Assembly (NCBI GenBank): GCA_022393335.1
Contig: JAJEKB010020696.1
Coordinates: 393,384-457,383 of the forward strand
DNA from: Macrotrachela quadricornifera
Taxonomy: Eukaryota; Rotifera; Eurotatoria; Philodinida; Philodinidae
Length of the DNA: 64,000 bases
Reading direction: 5' to 3'
Positions 1 through 11,460 of this stretch are shown here, one piece after another (the stretch's first letter is position 1; each line of letters starts with the position of its first letter). The notes beneath the pieces were generated by a model. The model was not told where the DNA came from and ran no database searches. It saw only the letters and a program-made list of their open reading frames with translations. A program made the translations under genes and the position numbers.

Positions 1-1864
1 ATTAGCTCTGTCGTCTTTGACGTCTATGAGGAATATATGCAGTAAATAATAGGACACATAAATAAATCTATAATAAACTATAATACTAAGTCATTTTTTG
101 ATATTTTTTTAAATAAAAGAACGCTGCAACCACATGAATTTGTGATATATAAAAAATGCTTCTTTGACTTAATAGGATAATTATATACAATTTTTTTTAT
201 TAAAATGTCCTTTGACATTAATAAAAAGTTTCTGATTTTCGAAAAAAAAAATTTCCCACTGAGTCGACCGGCCTACTGATCCCATTCTAGCTCTGGCGGA
301 AATTTTAAGTGTGATGGTTGTGAAAACTGGATTGACTGGTAAGTGTAATATATAATACTATATTTTTGATTATATTCTTATTTTAAAAATGAACACTAGA
401 TAAAATGAAAAAAGTTAAAAATGGAAAAAACAGATGATAGCAAGAAAAATTGATTTTAGTTCTGACGAATACAAAAAGACTTCTTGATAACTGTCTTGCA
501 ATTCAGCGAAAATATAAAATTTGAATTCGAATTGTTGAATATCTGTTACGTATCCTTAAGTTGTAAGAAACATTAATCGAAATTACTAATGTCAATGTTT
601 ATATTAATTAATTTCAATTCAAAATTATTTAGTTAGGCTTTGTATTTTATTATTTTGTGTGAAAATGTTTGCAGCAATAATTCTACGAATTAGATTTTGT
701 AATACAGCTATATCAGTTTTTATTAGAAAAAGTTACATGACATTGTAAAACCACGCATCGAAACTGAAAAAAAGTGTTTCAAATACTTTTGTGAAACAAA
801 TGTGTGATGATCGGCAACATTAATGATTGGATACTATGCCCAGACTATCAAAAATATAAAATTATCATTTTATAGAACTCATCAAGTTGTATTCAAAGCA
901 AGTTTACGAGTTTTTGAAATTATTCTTAGATTAATTAGCCTGTGATATTGTTCTAATTGGCTGCTTCATCCATCTACGTTGAATATGTGCGTATGTTTTT
1001 TCTTATGTATTGAGCAACGAATATAAAGAAAGACAAACGTGCATCATGAGGCATAATGCAAAAATAAAACCTACGCAAAAGGCCGTCATCCATACACGTC
1101 ATATAACCATGTGTATGATTTACGGCGATTCATTGAGTCAGGTGAATAAACGTTAATGAAAAAACACCCATTAATATCAACAAATATAAATATGCAACAT
1201 AACTTGCTACCTATACACATCAAAATAACTTCAATACATTCTACCATTAATCTACAGCGTGAGTCTATCTAATTATCTGTATATCGGTTGGCTTAACTAA
1301 CAGGGTACTTTATACATCAGTATTTATTTCGAAACTCGAAGGAGGCGTTTATGTTAGATTGTAATTTAAGCAAATTTGGAAAATATATAAATTAACAAGG
1401 AAATTGCTCCTATTCTGTCCATATATGATAATCATTGTGCTCAAAAAAAGCCTAAGAAGGTATGGGCCAATCTTGTGATTTGACTCAAATATTTAAGTTT
1501 TACTAAAATTTCTCTGCCCTATCCTGATATTCTATCAATATCGGATTTTGGAATTTTGACCTGAAACTTGATCCATATAAAATCCTCAAATAAATTGGCT
1601 TGCGAAAAAAATTTCAGAAGTTTTGAACATAGTATCATTGAATAATGAATTTTTTTAAAAACTAGGCGTCTTTCCATAGATAATTTATAAAACATAAATA
1701 TTTTGGAAAATTCATATCTTGATGATACGTTGTCTATAACTTTTAAAAAACTAGTTTAATTAAGGGTTTTATGTAGTAAATTAATAAATTCTATTATTTT
1801 TGTATTATATGTTATTGACAATTTTTTTTTTTGTTCTAGATAGTTAATTATTTATTGTTGTGCA
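1..1864. other. gene-free AT-rich stretch
   Basis: No open reading frame with recognisable homology, no tandem array and no clear terminal inverted repeat were seen here. It forms the upstream flank of the FAAH2-like gene. I could not pick out a convincing core promoter. Confidence 0.6.
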
Positions 1865-3915
1865 ATGGATAAAATCTTACAATTTGTTTCATTTATTTTT
1901 TGGTTAATTCGTAGTTTTTTGTCGATATGGATTCATCTTGGCAATCGTTTAATATACGGAAATCAAAAATTTAAATTACCACCTATCACAAATCAAATAT
2001 TACTTCAACCAGCAACTGTTATTGCTAAACGTATTCGTCAAAAAGAAGTAATTTTTGAAAAAAAAAAATAAAAAATAAAATGAATTCATACTTTTTTTTA
2101 TTTATTTATTTAGGTAACATCTTATGAAGTTGTTCGTGCTTATATTAATCGAATACAAGCTATTCAACCTTATTTAAATGTTTATATTGATGAAAGATTT
2201 GAAGAAGCATTAAATGAAGCACGAGAATTTGATAGAATTTTAAGTAGTGAAAAATCTTTACCTGATCAATGGAGTGAAGAACAAGCACCATTTCTTGGTG
2301 TTCCATTTGCTATTAAAGAATCAATGAAATTTCGTGGTTTTCATCTTGCAAGTGGAATTTTTGCACGAAAAGATATAATAGCAACAGAGACAGCAACACC
2401 AGTAGAAAATATGATAAAAGCAGGTGCTATTCTTCTATGTAATACCAATGTTAGTGAAGGTTGTATGTGGTTTGAATCGTAAGTTTATTAAAAAATATGA
2501 AATAAATACGAAATTATTTAAACTATTCTAGACGAAATTCTCTTTATGGTACAACAAATAATCCATATGATTTAACACGAATTGTTGGTGGAAGTTCAGG
2601 CGGTGCTGGTTGTATTGTTTCAGCAGCTGGTGTACCATTTGCTATTGGTGCAGATGTTGGTGGAAGTATTCGATTACCTTCATTTATGAATGGAATATTT
2701 GGACATAAAACAACACCAGGTACTGATAAATAAAATTATTTTTTCAATAAAAACACTTAATAAATATTTTTATTATAAAAATAGACGTAGTTCCAAATGA
2801 CGGTCAATATCCAACACATAAAGAGCATCATCAAAAATATTTATTATCAACAGGACCAATGTGTCGTTATGCATCTGATTTACAACCAATGCTTAAAGTC
2901 TTAGCAGGTCCAGAAAAGATTAAAAAATTATCACAAATTGACTCTTCGGTAAGATTCAAAGTTCACTTAAATAGATAATAGAATCCAATCCAAGCAGATG
3001 ACAATTTTCAAAAAGGTGTTTAAACGCGTGTAAAGAAAAAAATTAGTCATGCAAACTCTTAAATTAGTAGGATTTAAATACATTTTTAAGAATTTTTATC
3101 CGCTTGAAAATGAGATCTAATCATATTATTAACCCAAACGTGCCAATTATTTATATTTTTTTTTTTCTTACAGGTTGATTTAAGTAAATTACGTTATTTT
3201 TATGTCGATGAAATTGATGCCAACTTTGTAAATAATGTTGATCGAGAACAAAAATTAGCTCATCAACAAGTAAGTTTTTATAATAAATTTCATATAAAAT
3301 AATAATTATATATAATAGATTGTTGAACATTTTGAAAACAAATATAATGTTCATGTAACACGTTTACGCTTAAATCGTCTTCGTAATGCTATAGAACTTT
3401 GGTCAGGAATGATGGTTAATGGTGAATTATGTTCACGTGATTTTAATTTAACACTTACTAGTAATAAATCATATATAAATGGTTATTTTGAATTCTTAAA
3501 AAAATTTTTATTTTCTTCAAAACATACATTACCAGCAATTGGTCTTGTTATATTAGAAGCATTACCACATAAACGTAATAAACATTTTCAACAATTAGCT
3601 TTTAAATTTTATGAAGAAATGCAAGCATTATTAGGTAATGATGGTGTTTTATTTTTTCCAACATTTCCTCAATCAGCACCTATTCATGCTTGGCCAGTTA
3701 TTCTAAATACATTTGATTATATTTATTGTGGAGTTATTAATGCATTAGGTTTACCATCAACACAATGTCCATTAGGATTAGATAGTCAACAATTACCATT
3801 AGGTGTACAATGTATTGCTGGAAGAGGTCATGATCATTTAACATTAGCTGTTGCAAGAGAAATTGAAAATGCTACCGGAGGATGGGTATCACCAAGTCGA
3901 ATAGTTTCTACTTAA
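1865..3915 (+). CDS. FAAH2: fatty-acid amide hydrolase 2-like (amidase signature family), six exons
   Basis: Serine hydrolase expected to cleave fatty-acid amides such as anandamide and oleamide at an intracellular membrane. Exons are 1865-2047, 2114-2478, 2532-2719, 2785-2948, 3174-3269 and 3319-3915. All junctions are GT-AG and keep frame, giving 530 aa (human FAAH2 is 532). Residues about 5-24 are an N-terminal hydrophobic segment, as in FAAH2. The amidase Ser-cisSer-Lys triad is visible: Lys129 in FAIKES, Ser204 in VGGSSGGAG and Ser228 in DVGGSIRLP, each two residues before the human K131, S206 and S230. The start is the first ATG before the membrane segment. A poly(A) signal lies at 4073-4078. 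Seen: motifs, exons and length. Known: the family chemistry. Inferred: substrate. The intron at 2949-3173 (225 bp) is longer than the other four. Confidence 0.95.
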
Positions 3916-4299
3916 AAAAATCTTTTTTTTTCAGATTTTATTATAACGTTGTTTTTTCTATGTTCTACTATGAGTTTTATCTGATTATTTGTTATTATAA
4001 TGATTTATAATATTCAAGTTATTCAGATCTTGTAAATTTCTAAGATATTTTTTTTCAATATATTTCAATAGAAATAAATTATTTATTATATTGTGAAAAA
4101 TAATAAGAAAAAATTGTTCATTTTGATTTGATTTTTTAAAATAGATTTCATATATATAAAACAGTTTTGTCTAGTCATACTGGAATACGATATTAATAAA
4201 TATTGTGTTAGAATATTTACTGAAGAATAATGGAATTGATAATATTTTCTTGACTGTAGTCAGGCTGTTAAGAGAATATACTGTTCAGGCACTGATATT
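3916..4299. other. 3' flank of the FAAH2-like gene
   Basis: AT-rich stretch with an AATAAA at 4073-4078, the likely poly(A) signal of the gene to the left. Nothing else is recognised. Confidence 0.5.
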
Positions 4300-4510
4300 T
4301 TGACGATTCTAATGAACTTCGATCGTTGCAGTGTCTTCCTTTGAGATAATCTTTTAAAACAGGAAACAAAAAATAATCATTGAAGATCAGATTAGGAGAG
4401 TAAGGTAAATAACGAAGCAATTCATACTTTATATTGTAAATGATATGAAGAAACAAGAAATGGAGTATTATCATTATGAAGAATAACATCAGATAAAAGT
4501 AAACCTTGCC
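4300..4510 (-). pseudogene. mariner transposase fossil
   Basis: The minus strand encodes the second half of a mariner-type DDD/E catalytic domain in two frames. One frame, about 4470-4495, reads like the HDNAxPH motif (HNDNTPF). After a frameshift another gives YLPYSPNLIFNDYFLFP followed by LKDYLKGRHC at about 4330-4411, which corresponds to the mariner HPPYSPDLAPSDYHLFPxLKxxLxG block. The N-terminal HTH half is not recognisable. Length and frameshifts show a dead fragment. It is a different, shorter remnant than the one at 10.4-11.2 kb. Confidence 0.75.
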
Positions 4511-5574
4511 GTTGTTTATTATTTTCTGAATGAAGTTCATTAACCTAAATATTTGCATAATATGTCTTCGTTATTGTCATATCCATTATCACAAGTATCT
4601 TGAGAATTATCTCTTTATAATCTCAAAAAAATGCGGAAACTTCGGATTTAAATCCGAGAGTTATGTGTACTTCAAAAAGTGAATAAGACGTATGAGTCAT
4701 CCTAGAATGTGTCGACTAGAGCTCGCCGGATACAAATCCAGATCCGGTTCTGAAAATTTTAAGTTGATCTAGTCTAGGCACGTTCTAAGTCCGTAAATTA
4801 CTATTGACCAGAAAAAATATTCATTATATATAATAATTCTTGATTTGATTTTCTTTAGTTTTTGTTTATTTTCTTCAGAAAATGGTAAATTTATTTATGA
4901 AAAAGAAGTGATACAATTCAAAAACTGAGAAAATTCGAAGCAATATTACACTGCGGGAGGTGGTATTTTGGATTTTTCTCACCTGGTGCACGAGATCTTA
5001 CGCTTATTTTTCTATAAGATATAGATCTCATCAAGACATATCTTTTGCCACTGAATTGTAAGAATAAAAAACCTGGGGAGCCAAGCTAGCATAGATGACG
5101 CTGTAGTCGACCCTATCTAGTGATCATTGACTCAACTCCCACAGTGATTGAATATCTTTAGAAATCACACAAATGGAGCTCAGATTTGTGCTCAGCTTAG
5201 AGAATTGGGTAGGTGGAGTTAATTAAGAATAGATTTGAGATTGTATCTAGCGAGATTATGGTCATAAATAACCTCATGAATCTATGATAGATATATGATA
5301 TACAGAGATATCAGTATTTCCATAATAATCCACCAATATTAATAGCTATTGAGTTCGGATTTTTTCCATTTGATAACTCTTATTGGTAGCGACAAAACCA
5401 TGCATCTAGAACATCCCAAAATCACTAGTCACCTGAGACATATTTACGTACACTGGCCTCAAGATACAGATTTTGTGCATTTTTGGACCCTGTTTAGGCA
5501 ACTTACACTTAAAAAACCACGATTTCATTCAAAATTAATATGATATTCGAAATCAGCGTAAAAACTGAATCAAT
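4511..5574. other. gene-free stretch
   Basis: No gene recognised. One short open frame at 5349-5543 has no recognisable domain and is treated as chance. Confidence 0.4.
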
Positions 5575-5880
5575 TCATATATATTTTAAATAGTTCTGAG
5601 AAAAAAATTTTTTTTTGAAAAAATCTCTATACCCCCCCCTCAGGGATGTTCTAGTGAGTAATGACAATTTTTTCGACAACTCAACTATTTCTTGACGGAT
5701 CTTCTCTTCTTCGAACTCGACCGAGATATTGATGAGACAAAGCTGTGGAAAAAAATTTCCGGTCAATCGCTCACATTTTTGCAGAGTTATCGAATAAACG
5801 GACGGACGGACGGACACACTGACCGATTTTAGTAGTGTACTCACTTTTTGAGTACACAAAAACGGACTTTTAGATTAACT
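5575..5880. repeat. GGAC-tract repeat with perfect hairpin
   Basis: Contains a homopyrimidine/C-rich run, then three to four GGAC units near 5800-5813. These are followed by a perfect 9-bp hairpin with 5-nt loop (5835-5843 / 5849-5857, GTGTACTCA/TGAGTACAC). A shorter related tract (GACAGACGGACAGACAG) appears near 51605. This looks like the edge of a dispersed non-coding repeat rather than a gene; its family is not recognised. Confidence 0.5.
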
Positions 5881-6084
5881 ACATTGATCTTCAAATTTAT
5901 CAATTAATTTAAATTCATATCGATTTTAATGATAATATTTTTCAATTATATCTATAAATGTATTTTTATTTAATATTAATCATTAATTTAAACAATACTG
6001 TTGAATAAATAATTGAAAAAATAAAATCTCCAAATGACCATTTCAATCATTAAATATCTAATTCAAACCCATATTTCAACTTTT

Positions 6085-6195
6085 CTAGCGACTGCGTCGC
6101 AGTCGTCGTAGTTCATACTAACGCACGAGGGTATAAAAGTAGGTGCCGCAAGCACTTTAACTCATTTTAATTTTTTTTTATGGTGAGAAAGATAT
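6085..6195 (+). repeat. dispersed repeat with TATA-like box (copy 1)
   Basis: Begins with CTGCGTCGCAG, runs through GGTATAAAAGTAGG and GCAAGCAC, and ends at GTGAGAAAGATATT. An inverted diverged copy lies at about 37845-37985 with the same order of blocks. The TATA-like box followed within about 20 bp by a conserved GC-richer block suggests a promoter or the head of a retroelement or SINE. That is inference. Confidence 0.55.
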
Positions 6196-6270
6196 TCCCT
6201 CGACTGTAGAGAGGATCATACGAAAAAAATTAGTTTGTTCGTTGGTTTGTTTGTGGGTTTGTGTCAGGGT
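6196..6270 (+). repeat. 75-100 bp dispersed repeat, copy A
   Basis: A block starting CCCTCGACTGTAGAGAGG and continuing through a G/T-rich tract (TTTGTTTGTGGGTTTGTGT) to AGGGTCAAA. Two further direct copies are at about 6826-6912 and 7588-7675. It immediately follows the TATA-box repeat and precedes the minisatellite. Confidence 0.7.
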
Positions 6271-6470
6271 CAAAAGAACATCGAGGACAAAAGAACATCG
6301 AATGCAAAAGAACATCGAATGCAAAAGAACATCGAGGGCAATAGAACACTGAGGGCAAAAGAACACTGAGGGCAAAAGAACACTGAGGGNNNNNNNNNNG
6401 GGCAAAAGAACATCGAATGCAAAAGAACACTGAGGGCAAAAGAACATCAAGGGCACAAGAACATAGACTT
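6271..6470 (+). repeat. 17-bp minisatellite with assembly gap
   Basis: At least eleven units of the pattern CAAAAGAACATCGAGGG, with variants ending GAATG or with CACTGAGGG. A 10-bp run of N at 6390-6399 interrupts the array, so the true copy number is probably larger. Reading frames across it on the minus strand are translated repeat, not genes. Confidence 0.9.
6390..6399. other. assembly gap (10 N)
   Basis: Ten Ns inside the minisatellite; fixed-size placeholder, true length unknown. Confidence 0.95.
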
Positions 6471-6549
6471 AAAAAGCTTTAAAGGTTAGTAAAAAACAAA
6501 CGTTTGACCAAAAGTTTTTGGGACAGGTATGATACTTGATCAACAGCAT

Positions 6550-6780
6550 TGCTTGTTGTTGTGGTATTAGTATTGTTCAAATGATGTTAGGAATTGGTGA
6601 GATTTGGTATTTTTCTTCAAAAATAGGTGTTTTTTCACGAATTGATGATTTCGCCGTGATGGGTGATGAACAGTATTGTTTATGGTGGTGGTATTAGTAT
6701 TGTTCAATGTGATGTCAGGAATTGGTGAGGTTTTTTGGTATTTTTCATCAAAAATAGGTGTTTTCACAAGATGATAATTT
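6550..6780 (+). repeat. direct duplication of ~120 bp
   Basis: The block around 6553-6655 (GGTATTAGTATTGTTCAA, GGAATTGGTGAG, TCAAAAATAGGTGTTTT) recurs at about 6682-6775 with roughly 85-90% similarity by eye. This gives two tandem units. Confidence 0.65.
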
Positions 6781-6825
6781 CACGATTGTGGTTGGTCGAC
6801 AGGATTTGTTGTTGTTGTTCCCTCG

Positions 6826-6912
6826 ACTGTAGAGAGGGTCATAGGAAAAAAAAGGAGTTTGTTCGTTTATTTGTCTGTTTGTTTGTTTCTGGGTTTGTGC
6901 CAAGGTCAAGGG
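6826..6912 (+). repeat. 75-100 bp dispersed repeat, copy B
   Basis: Second direct copy of the CCCTCGACTGTAGAGAGG block seen at 6196; again followed by a T/G-rich tract and GGTCAAGGGTCAAAGG. Confidence 0.7.
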
Positions 6913-6984
6913 TCAAAGGTAATAAAAAACATACTCTTACGAATGTGAAATCCCGCACCATAAAGATGCGCTTACGTCCTGTAC

Positions 6985-7345
6985 TGCTCTACTAGAGAGA
7001 TACCCTTTGGTCCTCACTGGTTGTACTATAGAGATACCGTTGTGCCCTCAGGTACTATACAATAGACGTAGCCAGAGGTTCTCAAGTGCTATACTATGGG
7101 GGTAACCACGGCTCCTAAAGTGCTACTCCATAAAAGTACTCATGGGTGCTAAATTACTATAGTATAACTCTGTCTATATCTCCTCAACCACTTTACAATG
7201 GCTATACTCAAAGGTCCAAAAGCTCTATGCTTTTGAAGGTACCTGTAACTTCTCAAGTCTTATGCTATGAAGGTATCGGTAGTTCCTGAAGTTCTATACC
7301 ATGAAGGTTCGCGTACGTCCTCAAGTCCTACACCCTCAAGGCACT
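6985..7345 (+). repeat. degenerate ~40-bp tandem array, block 1
   Basis: Repeated pattern CTCAAGTGCTATACTATGG followed by GGGTACC and GGTCCT, with about nine decayed units. The same pattern resumes at 7680-7930 after an interruption of about 335 bp that contains copy C of the dispersed repeat. The array was therefore probably split by an insertion. Confidence 0.7.
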
Positions 7346-7587
7346 TCTAAGTACTAGAGTTCTCCTCGAACAACAAGATCTTTTCCTCATATAATAGTGG
7401 AAAAAAAACGGGTTGGGTAGGTCTTATAGAAATTGCGTGATGGGCCGTCAATATTGCCACTATTATACGGTTCAAACATGGGATTGCTCGGATGGATTAC
7501 AGGTTATCGTAGATATGCTACAATGCGCCTCCAACATCAGGATGTTTTTCGAATACGATAGTGGGAGAAGAGGTGGTATGGGGAAAA

Positions 7588-7675
7588 GCGGTATTCTCTC
7601 CACTGTATGGAGGGTGATATGAAAAAAAAAATAGTTTGTGTGTCTGTTTGTCTCTTTGTGTAAGGGTCAAAGCTG
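7588..7675 (+). repeat. 75-100 bp dispersed repeat, copy C
   Basis: Third direct copy (CTCTCCACTGTATGGAGGG, then A-run, then TTTGTGTGTCTGTTTGT and GGGTCAAA). More diverged than copies A and B. Lies between the two blocks of the ~40-bp array. Confidence 0.6.
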
Positions 7676-7679
7676 AAAG

Positions 7680-7930
7680 TGTACGAAAACGTCTCCATTC
7701 CAAATCATATATTCTGAAGGCACAATAGGACCTGAAGTCGCATATTATGGGAGTGCCTTTGGGTCGTCAATTGCTATACTATAGGAGTACCTTAGGGCCC
7801 TTCACTGTAATATTGTAGGGGTACTCTTTGGTCCTCCATTGCTATTTTATAGGGGTACCCTTTGTCCTCAACTAGTATACTAGAGGGTAGTCTGGGGTTC
7901 TCAAGTGCTATACTTCGGTATGCTGTTGCG
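7680..7930 (+). repeat. degenerate ~40-bp tandem array, block 2
   Basis: Units such as TTGCTATACTATAGGAGTAC and GGGGTACCCTTTG repeat about six times, continuing the array of 6985-7345. Confidence 0.7.
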
Positions 7931-8984
7931 TTCTGAAGCGTTATTAGTAACGGAAAAGTAATTCTGATTGATGATTTTAAGACGTGAGAGGAGACATGTT
8001 TCAAGATGGTTGGAGAATAGTAAAATGTAATAGTTTAATAAACAATAAGAATAAAATGAAAAGTATTGTACCTTTTTTAGTAAGGTTCTAATTCAGACTG
8101 TATTCCGTTTTTGAGTCTCACTTGTCTTTTTTTAATCACGTGTATTCTTCTCCACTTCGGCCTTCGTGTTTTTTGACGCATCTTCTATTGATTCAATGTG
8201 TCTACTGACCTCCAGACACTACTATCTCAACAAAAGTCCTTCTTTATTTTTTTACCAAAAAGAATTATAAAAGATGGGAAAAGTGAGAGAGCAAGAGAAG
8301 GGTATCGAGAAAGTGAAGGACAAGAGCGTGGAAGAAAGATGCACTATAAGATAACATAACGAAAGGCAAGTGAACTACTAATACACAATATGAGAGAAAG
8401 AGGATCACGTTATATTGAAACCGTCAAAAGAAGCATCGTACAAAAGAATGTCCGATATTGCTCTTAGCACACATTGCGCTCCAATTAAGATCCCATCCGA
8501 GTGCGTGCTTTAAGTAATGTATATGAAAACGGAAGATTAAATAAAAGACATTGTGAAAGTTCAAGGATGAAGCGATGGAAGGGAGAAAGAAAGAAAAAGA
8601 AAAAAAACTGGGTACACAAAAGTGTCCGTAAATGAATAGAAAAAATACAAAATTGCACGAATAGACGCATGAAAGTGTTAATGCGAAATATATATATATA
8701 TGGTTAACTAGTGAAAAGAATGTTTAACTGAATGCTGGACAATACCATTTATTTTACAGAATATTATATTACAAGCTTTTAATAAAAAATGTTCTATCCC
8801 AAACAATTTTAGAAAATAGATTAAGTCGTGTTTTCCAATGTTACGAGTTAAAGAAAGACATTTGAGTTACTTATCTGTATAAAGTGCCTAGATCAATTCC
8901 TCCCACATTGGTGCATGCAAAAAAACATACTTCCGCTTCACACAGTCAAGGGCTTAGTGAGTCGAACCGACGAACGTTACTTGT
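7931..8984. other. gene-free stretch
   Basis: Purine-rich (GAGA/GAAAG) tracts around 8280-8620 but no recognised gene or element. Confidence 0.4.
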
Positions 8985-9090
8985 TTTTTTAAATAATAAA
9001 GGTAAGCGCCAGGATGTATTGACTGATCGATACGAATATCTAATTATTAGATGGATGGTTATTAATTCATTACTAATTAATTAATATGTT
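8985..9090 (+). repeat. dispersed repeat, inverted partner at 37.7 kb
   Basis: Blocks AATAAAGGTAAGCGCCAGGA, ATGTATT and TAATTATTAGATGGATGGTT then a TTAATTAATTAAT tract are matched on the opposite strand at 37715-37840. The copies are about 80% similar by eye. Family not recognised. Confidence 0.6.
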
Positions 9091-10409
9091 ATTTATTATT
9101 TGGTGATAATATAGTATTGATTGGGAGTTTAGGTAATTATTCCATAATTATTAGATTAATCAGTCATTATTTAGGTACTCAACAATTAATTTATTATTAG
9201 TGAGATGTTTATTTATTTAGTAAATACATAATTAACTAATTAATAATCAGTCAGTTACTGACTCATGATTCATCACTGGCTACCATTTAAAGTCAATGAG
9301 TCACCTCTATTAATGACTGATTAACAATGATAATATAACATGATCGATAAGCATAGAACATGTACAAATTGCTGGGCTTAATCTCTTAGAAGTACCATTT
9401 TTTTTACTGCAGTTACGCGCAATTGCGTTGCAGTTTAGCCACAATCGAAGGCATGGGAATCAATACGTATATAAGCAATTATAGATATTAAATCAGTTGT
9501 ATTTGTAAATATTTTCACATAAAATGTTAATTCTTCTATTTTACGATCAAAAAAAAACATACTTTATCTTAAGAAAAATAAATTTTTTTTTCTTTCGTAA
9601 TATTTTTTAATTTGTTAATGAAAAACGATTAATAACATTAAATGTTTAATAATATCGAACTTCTTGTCAAGCATTACAACAAAAGTTTTTCTTTTAATCA
9701 TAGAATATAGAATGTTAACTCGATTAGATTTTCCTTATATAATTATATAAAAATAGGATTTAAAAGTTGAATATCTATGTATATAAACTTTAAAATTTAC
9801 TCATTGAATGAAAAAAATTATGTTAAATATATTCTTCCAAATAAATAGAAATAAATACTAACCACAAATTTAATTTGTAAAATTAAAATGCAAGAGCTTT
9901 AAAGTATAAGCAAGCAAAAAGCAAAGATTATTAAGTTTTTCGTACTTATGAAAAATGTCTTCGTTTCAATGAGGCAACTATAAACATTTGAAATGCTTTA
10001 AAAATTGAATGAAAAATAAAAGAAGAACATGAAAATTAAAACTTAGAAAAATCTCTTTTCATAAAAAACATAGTATTGAATATCTTTTTTAGAACAGATA
10101 GGAATGCAGAAGAATACAAATCGACTCACCAATAAAGTATTAAAAGAAATACACCATTTGATGCAGCATTTTACAACGATTCTGTCTAGACCAAATTCAA
10201 TCGAGTTTGATAACGATTCGATGAACATCGACATCAGTTTATTCTATCCTATTTTTAGTACATTCAAAGGGAATAGGACCAGCATAACATTTCCTCATTC
10301 AGATGAAATTCGTCTCATTTGAAAGAACATCAAATTCTTCACAAAACTACAGGATGATCTTGAGGAGTGAGGGTTCTATATATTCACAAGGTTCAAATCT
10401 GGCTTTAAC
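9091..10409. other. gene-free stretch
   Basis: AT-rich; a CAATTGCGTTGCAG block near 9420 followed by a TATATAAG near 9469 may be a third, decayed copy of the TATA-box repeat at 6085. No gene recognised; the two opposed short frames at 10043-10322 overlap each other and look non-coding. Confidence 0.4.
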
Positions 10410-11200
10410 GCAATGCAAATTCATGTAGAATTGTGTGATGTTTGTGTTGATGATTATGTATCTTATACTACAGTGGCCGAATGGAATCATCGTGTTAAAG
10501 AAGGTAGAACTTCGCTAGACGATAATCCAAGAATCGGTCCACTCGTAACCGAAGCTACTGATAAAAATATTGAAGCTATTCGTGCATTCATTGATGAAAA
10601 TCCACATATTAGCATTCGGCATATAGTTTTTGAGATTGGATTGCCATATGATAATATTAACAGATTATTTATGATGAATCAAAATGGAAAAAGTTATGTG
10701 CCAGATGAGTACCACATGAATCAACAGAAAAATACAAGCAACAACGAATAGAAATTTGTCAAAAAAACATGTCCGTGATTTTCTTTAGAACAGCGGAACC
10801 GGCGTTAATTCACATAGTTGAATTCGGCGACATAGTATCTAGTACTTACTAAAAAGAAAACTGCCTTGAATCTTTATTAAAAAATATCCGACGACAAAGA
10901 TCAAAATCTGGTTTGCACGCTTTCCAATTACATCATGACAATGCAAAACCACATCAAACAAAAGATATTAAAAAACTCCTTCAAAAATTATGGGGGATGG
11001 TAACGCTTCATCCACATTATTCACCTAACTTGGCACCATCAGACTTTTGGTTGTTTGGTTATTTAAAACAGCAATTAAGCTATTATTCTGATTCCAAAAG
11101 TTTACAACAATCTGTGACCATTGGGTTCAGCAAATGAAACTTTGCATAACAAACAGGGGCGATTACTTCGAATATTTAATGAAATAATTTTTTTCATAAA
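10410..11200 (+). pseudogene. mariner transposase pseudogene, internally deleted
   Basis: The first frame (10413-10751) carries the mariner helix-turn-helix region: SYTTVAEWNHRVKEGRTSL, then DDNPRIGPL and a second HTH stretch ending in GLPYDNINRL. After a frameshift the reading continues as QRIEICQKN. The segment with the first catalytic Asp is missing. The frame resumes with CLESLLKNIRRQRSKSGL, then LHHDNAKPH (second catalytic Asp) and PHYSPNLAPSDFWLFGYLK (third Asp, SDFWLF). A last frame gives GDYFE, the usual mariner C-terminus. Total span is about 790 bp against about 1 kb for an intact gene. Relic of the mariner branch with a D,D34D-type ending; no intact terminal repeats found. Confidence 0.85.
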
Positions 11201-11299
11201 GATTGTTTATTCAACAAAAAATTAGGTGCTTCGAAGTCTTTTGGATCGCTCTGTATCAAAAAAATACTTTTTTATGTATACTGTGTGATGCAGACATCA

Positions 11300-11460
11300 G
11301 TCTTATATGATATCACATTTATATAAAATCAAACTTAATCGATATTACCCTTATGTGATATTACAATTGTGTAAGATTAATCTTTATCAGTATCACTCGT
11401 ATGCAATATCACATCTGTATAACGTTCAACATGTATTATATCGTATGTAATATCATTCTT
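11300..11460 (+). repeat. three tandem units of ~48 bp
   Basis: Units built on ATATCACAT, TATAA and ATATCGTATGTAA-like ends repeat about three times (starts near 11311, 11360 and 11409). A decayed similar pattern is seen near 38170-38215 on the other strand. Confidence 0.5.

Noticed and set aside
6178..6456. Two overlapping minus-strand ORFs rich in repeated Cys-Phe-Phe
   Set aside because: They are the 17-bp minisatellite translated in two frames, running across an N gap.
6271..6470. CRISPR-like array of short repeats
   Set aside because: Units are contiguous with no spacers, and the context is eukaryotic; it is a minisatellite.
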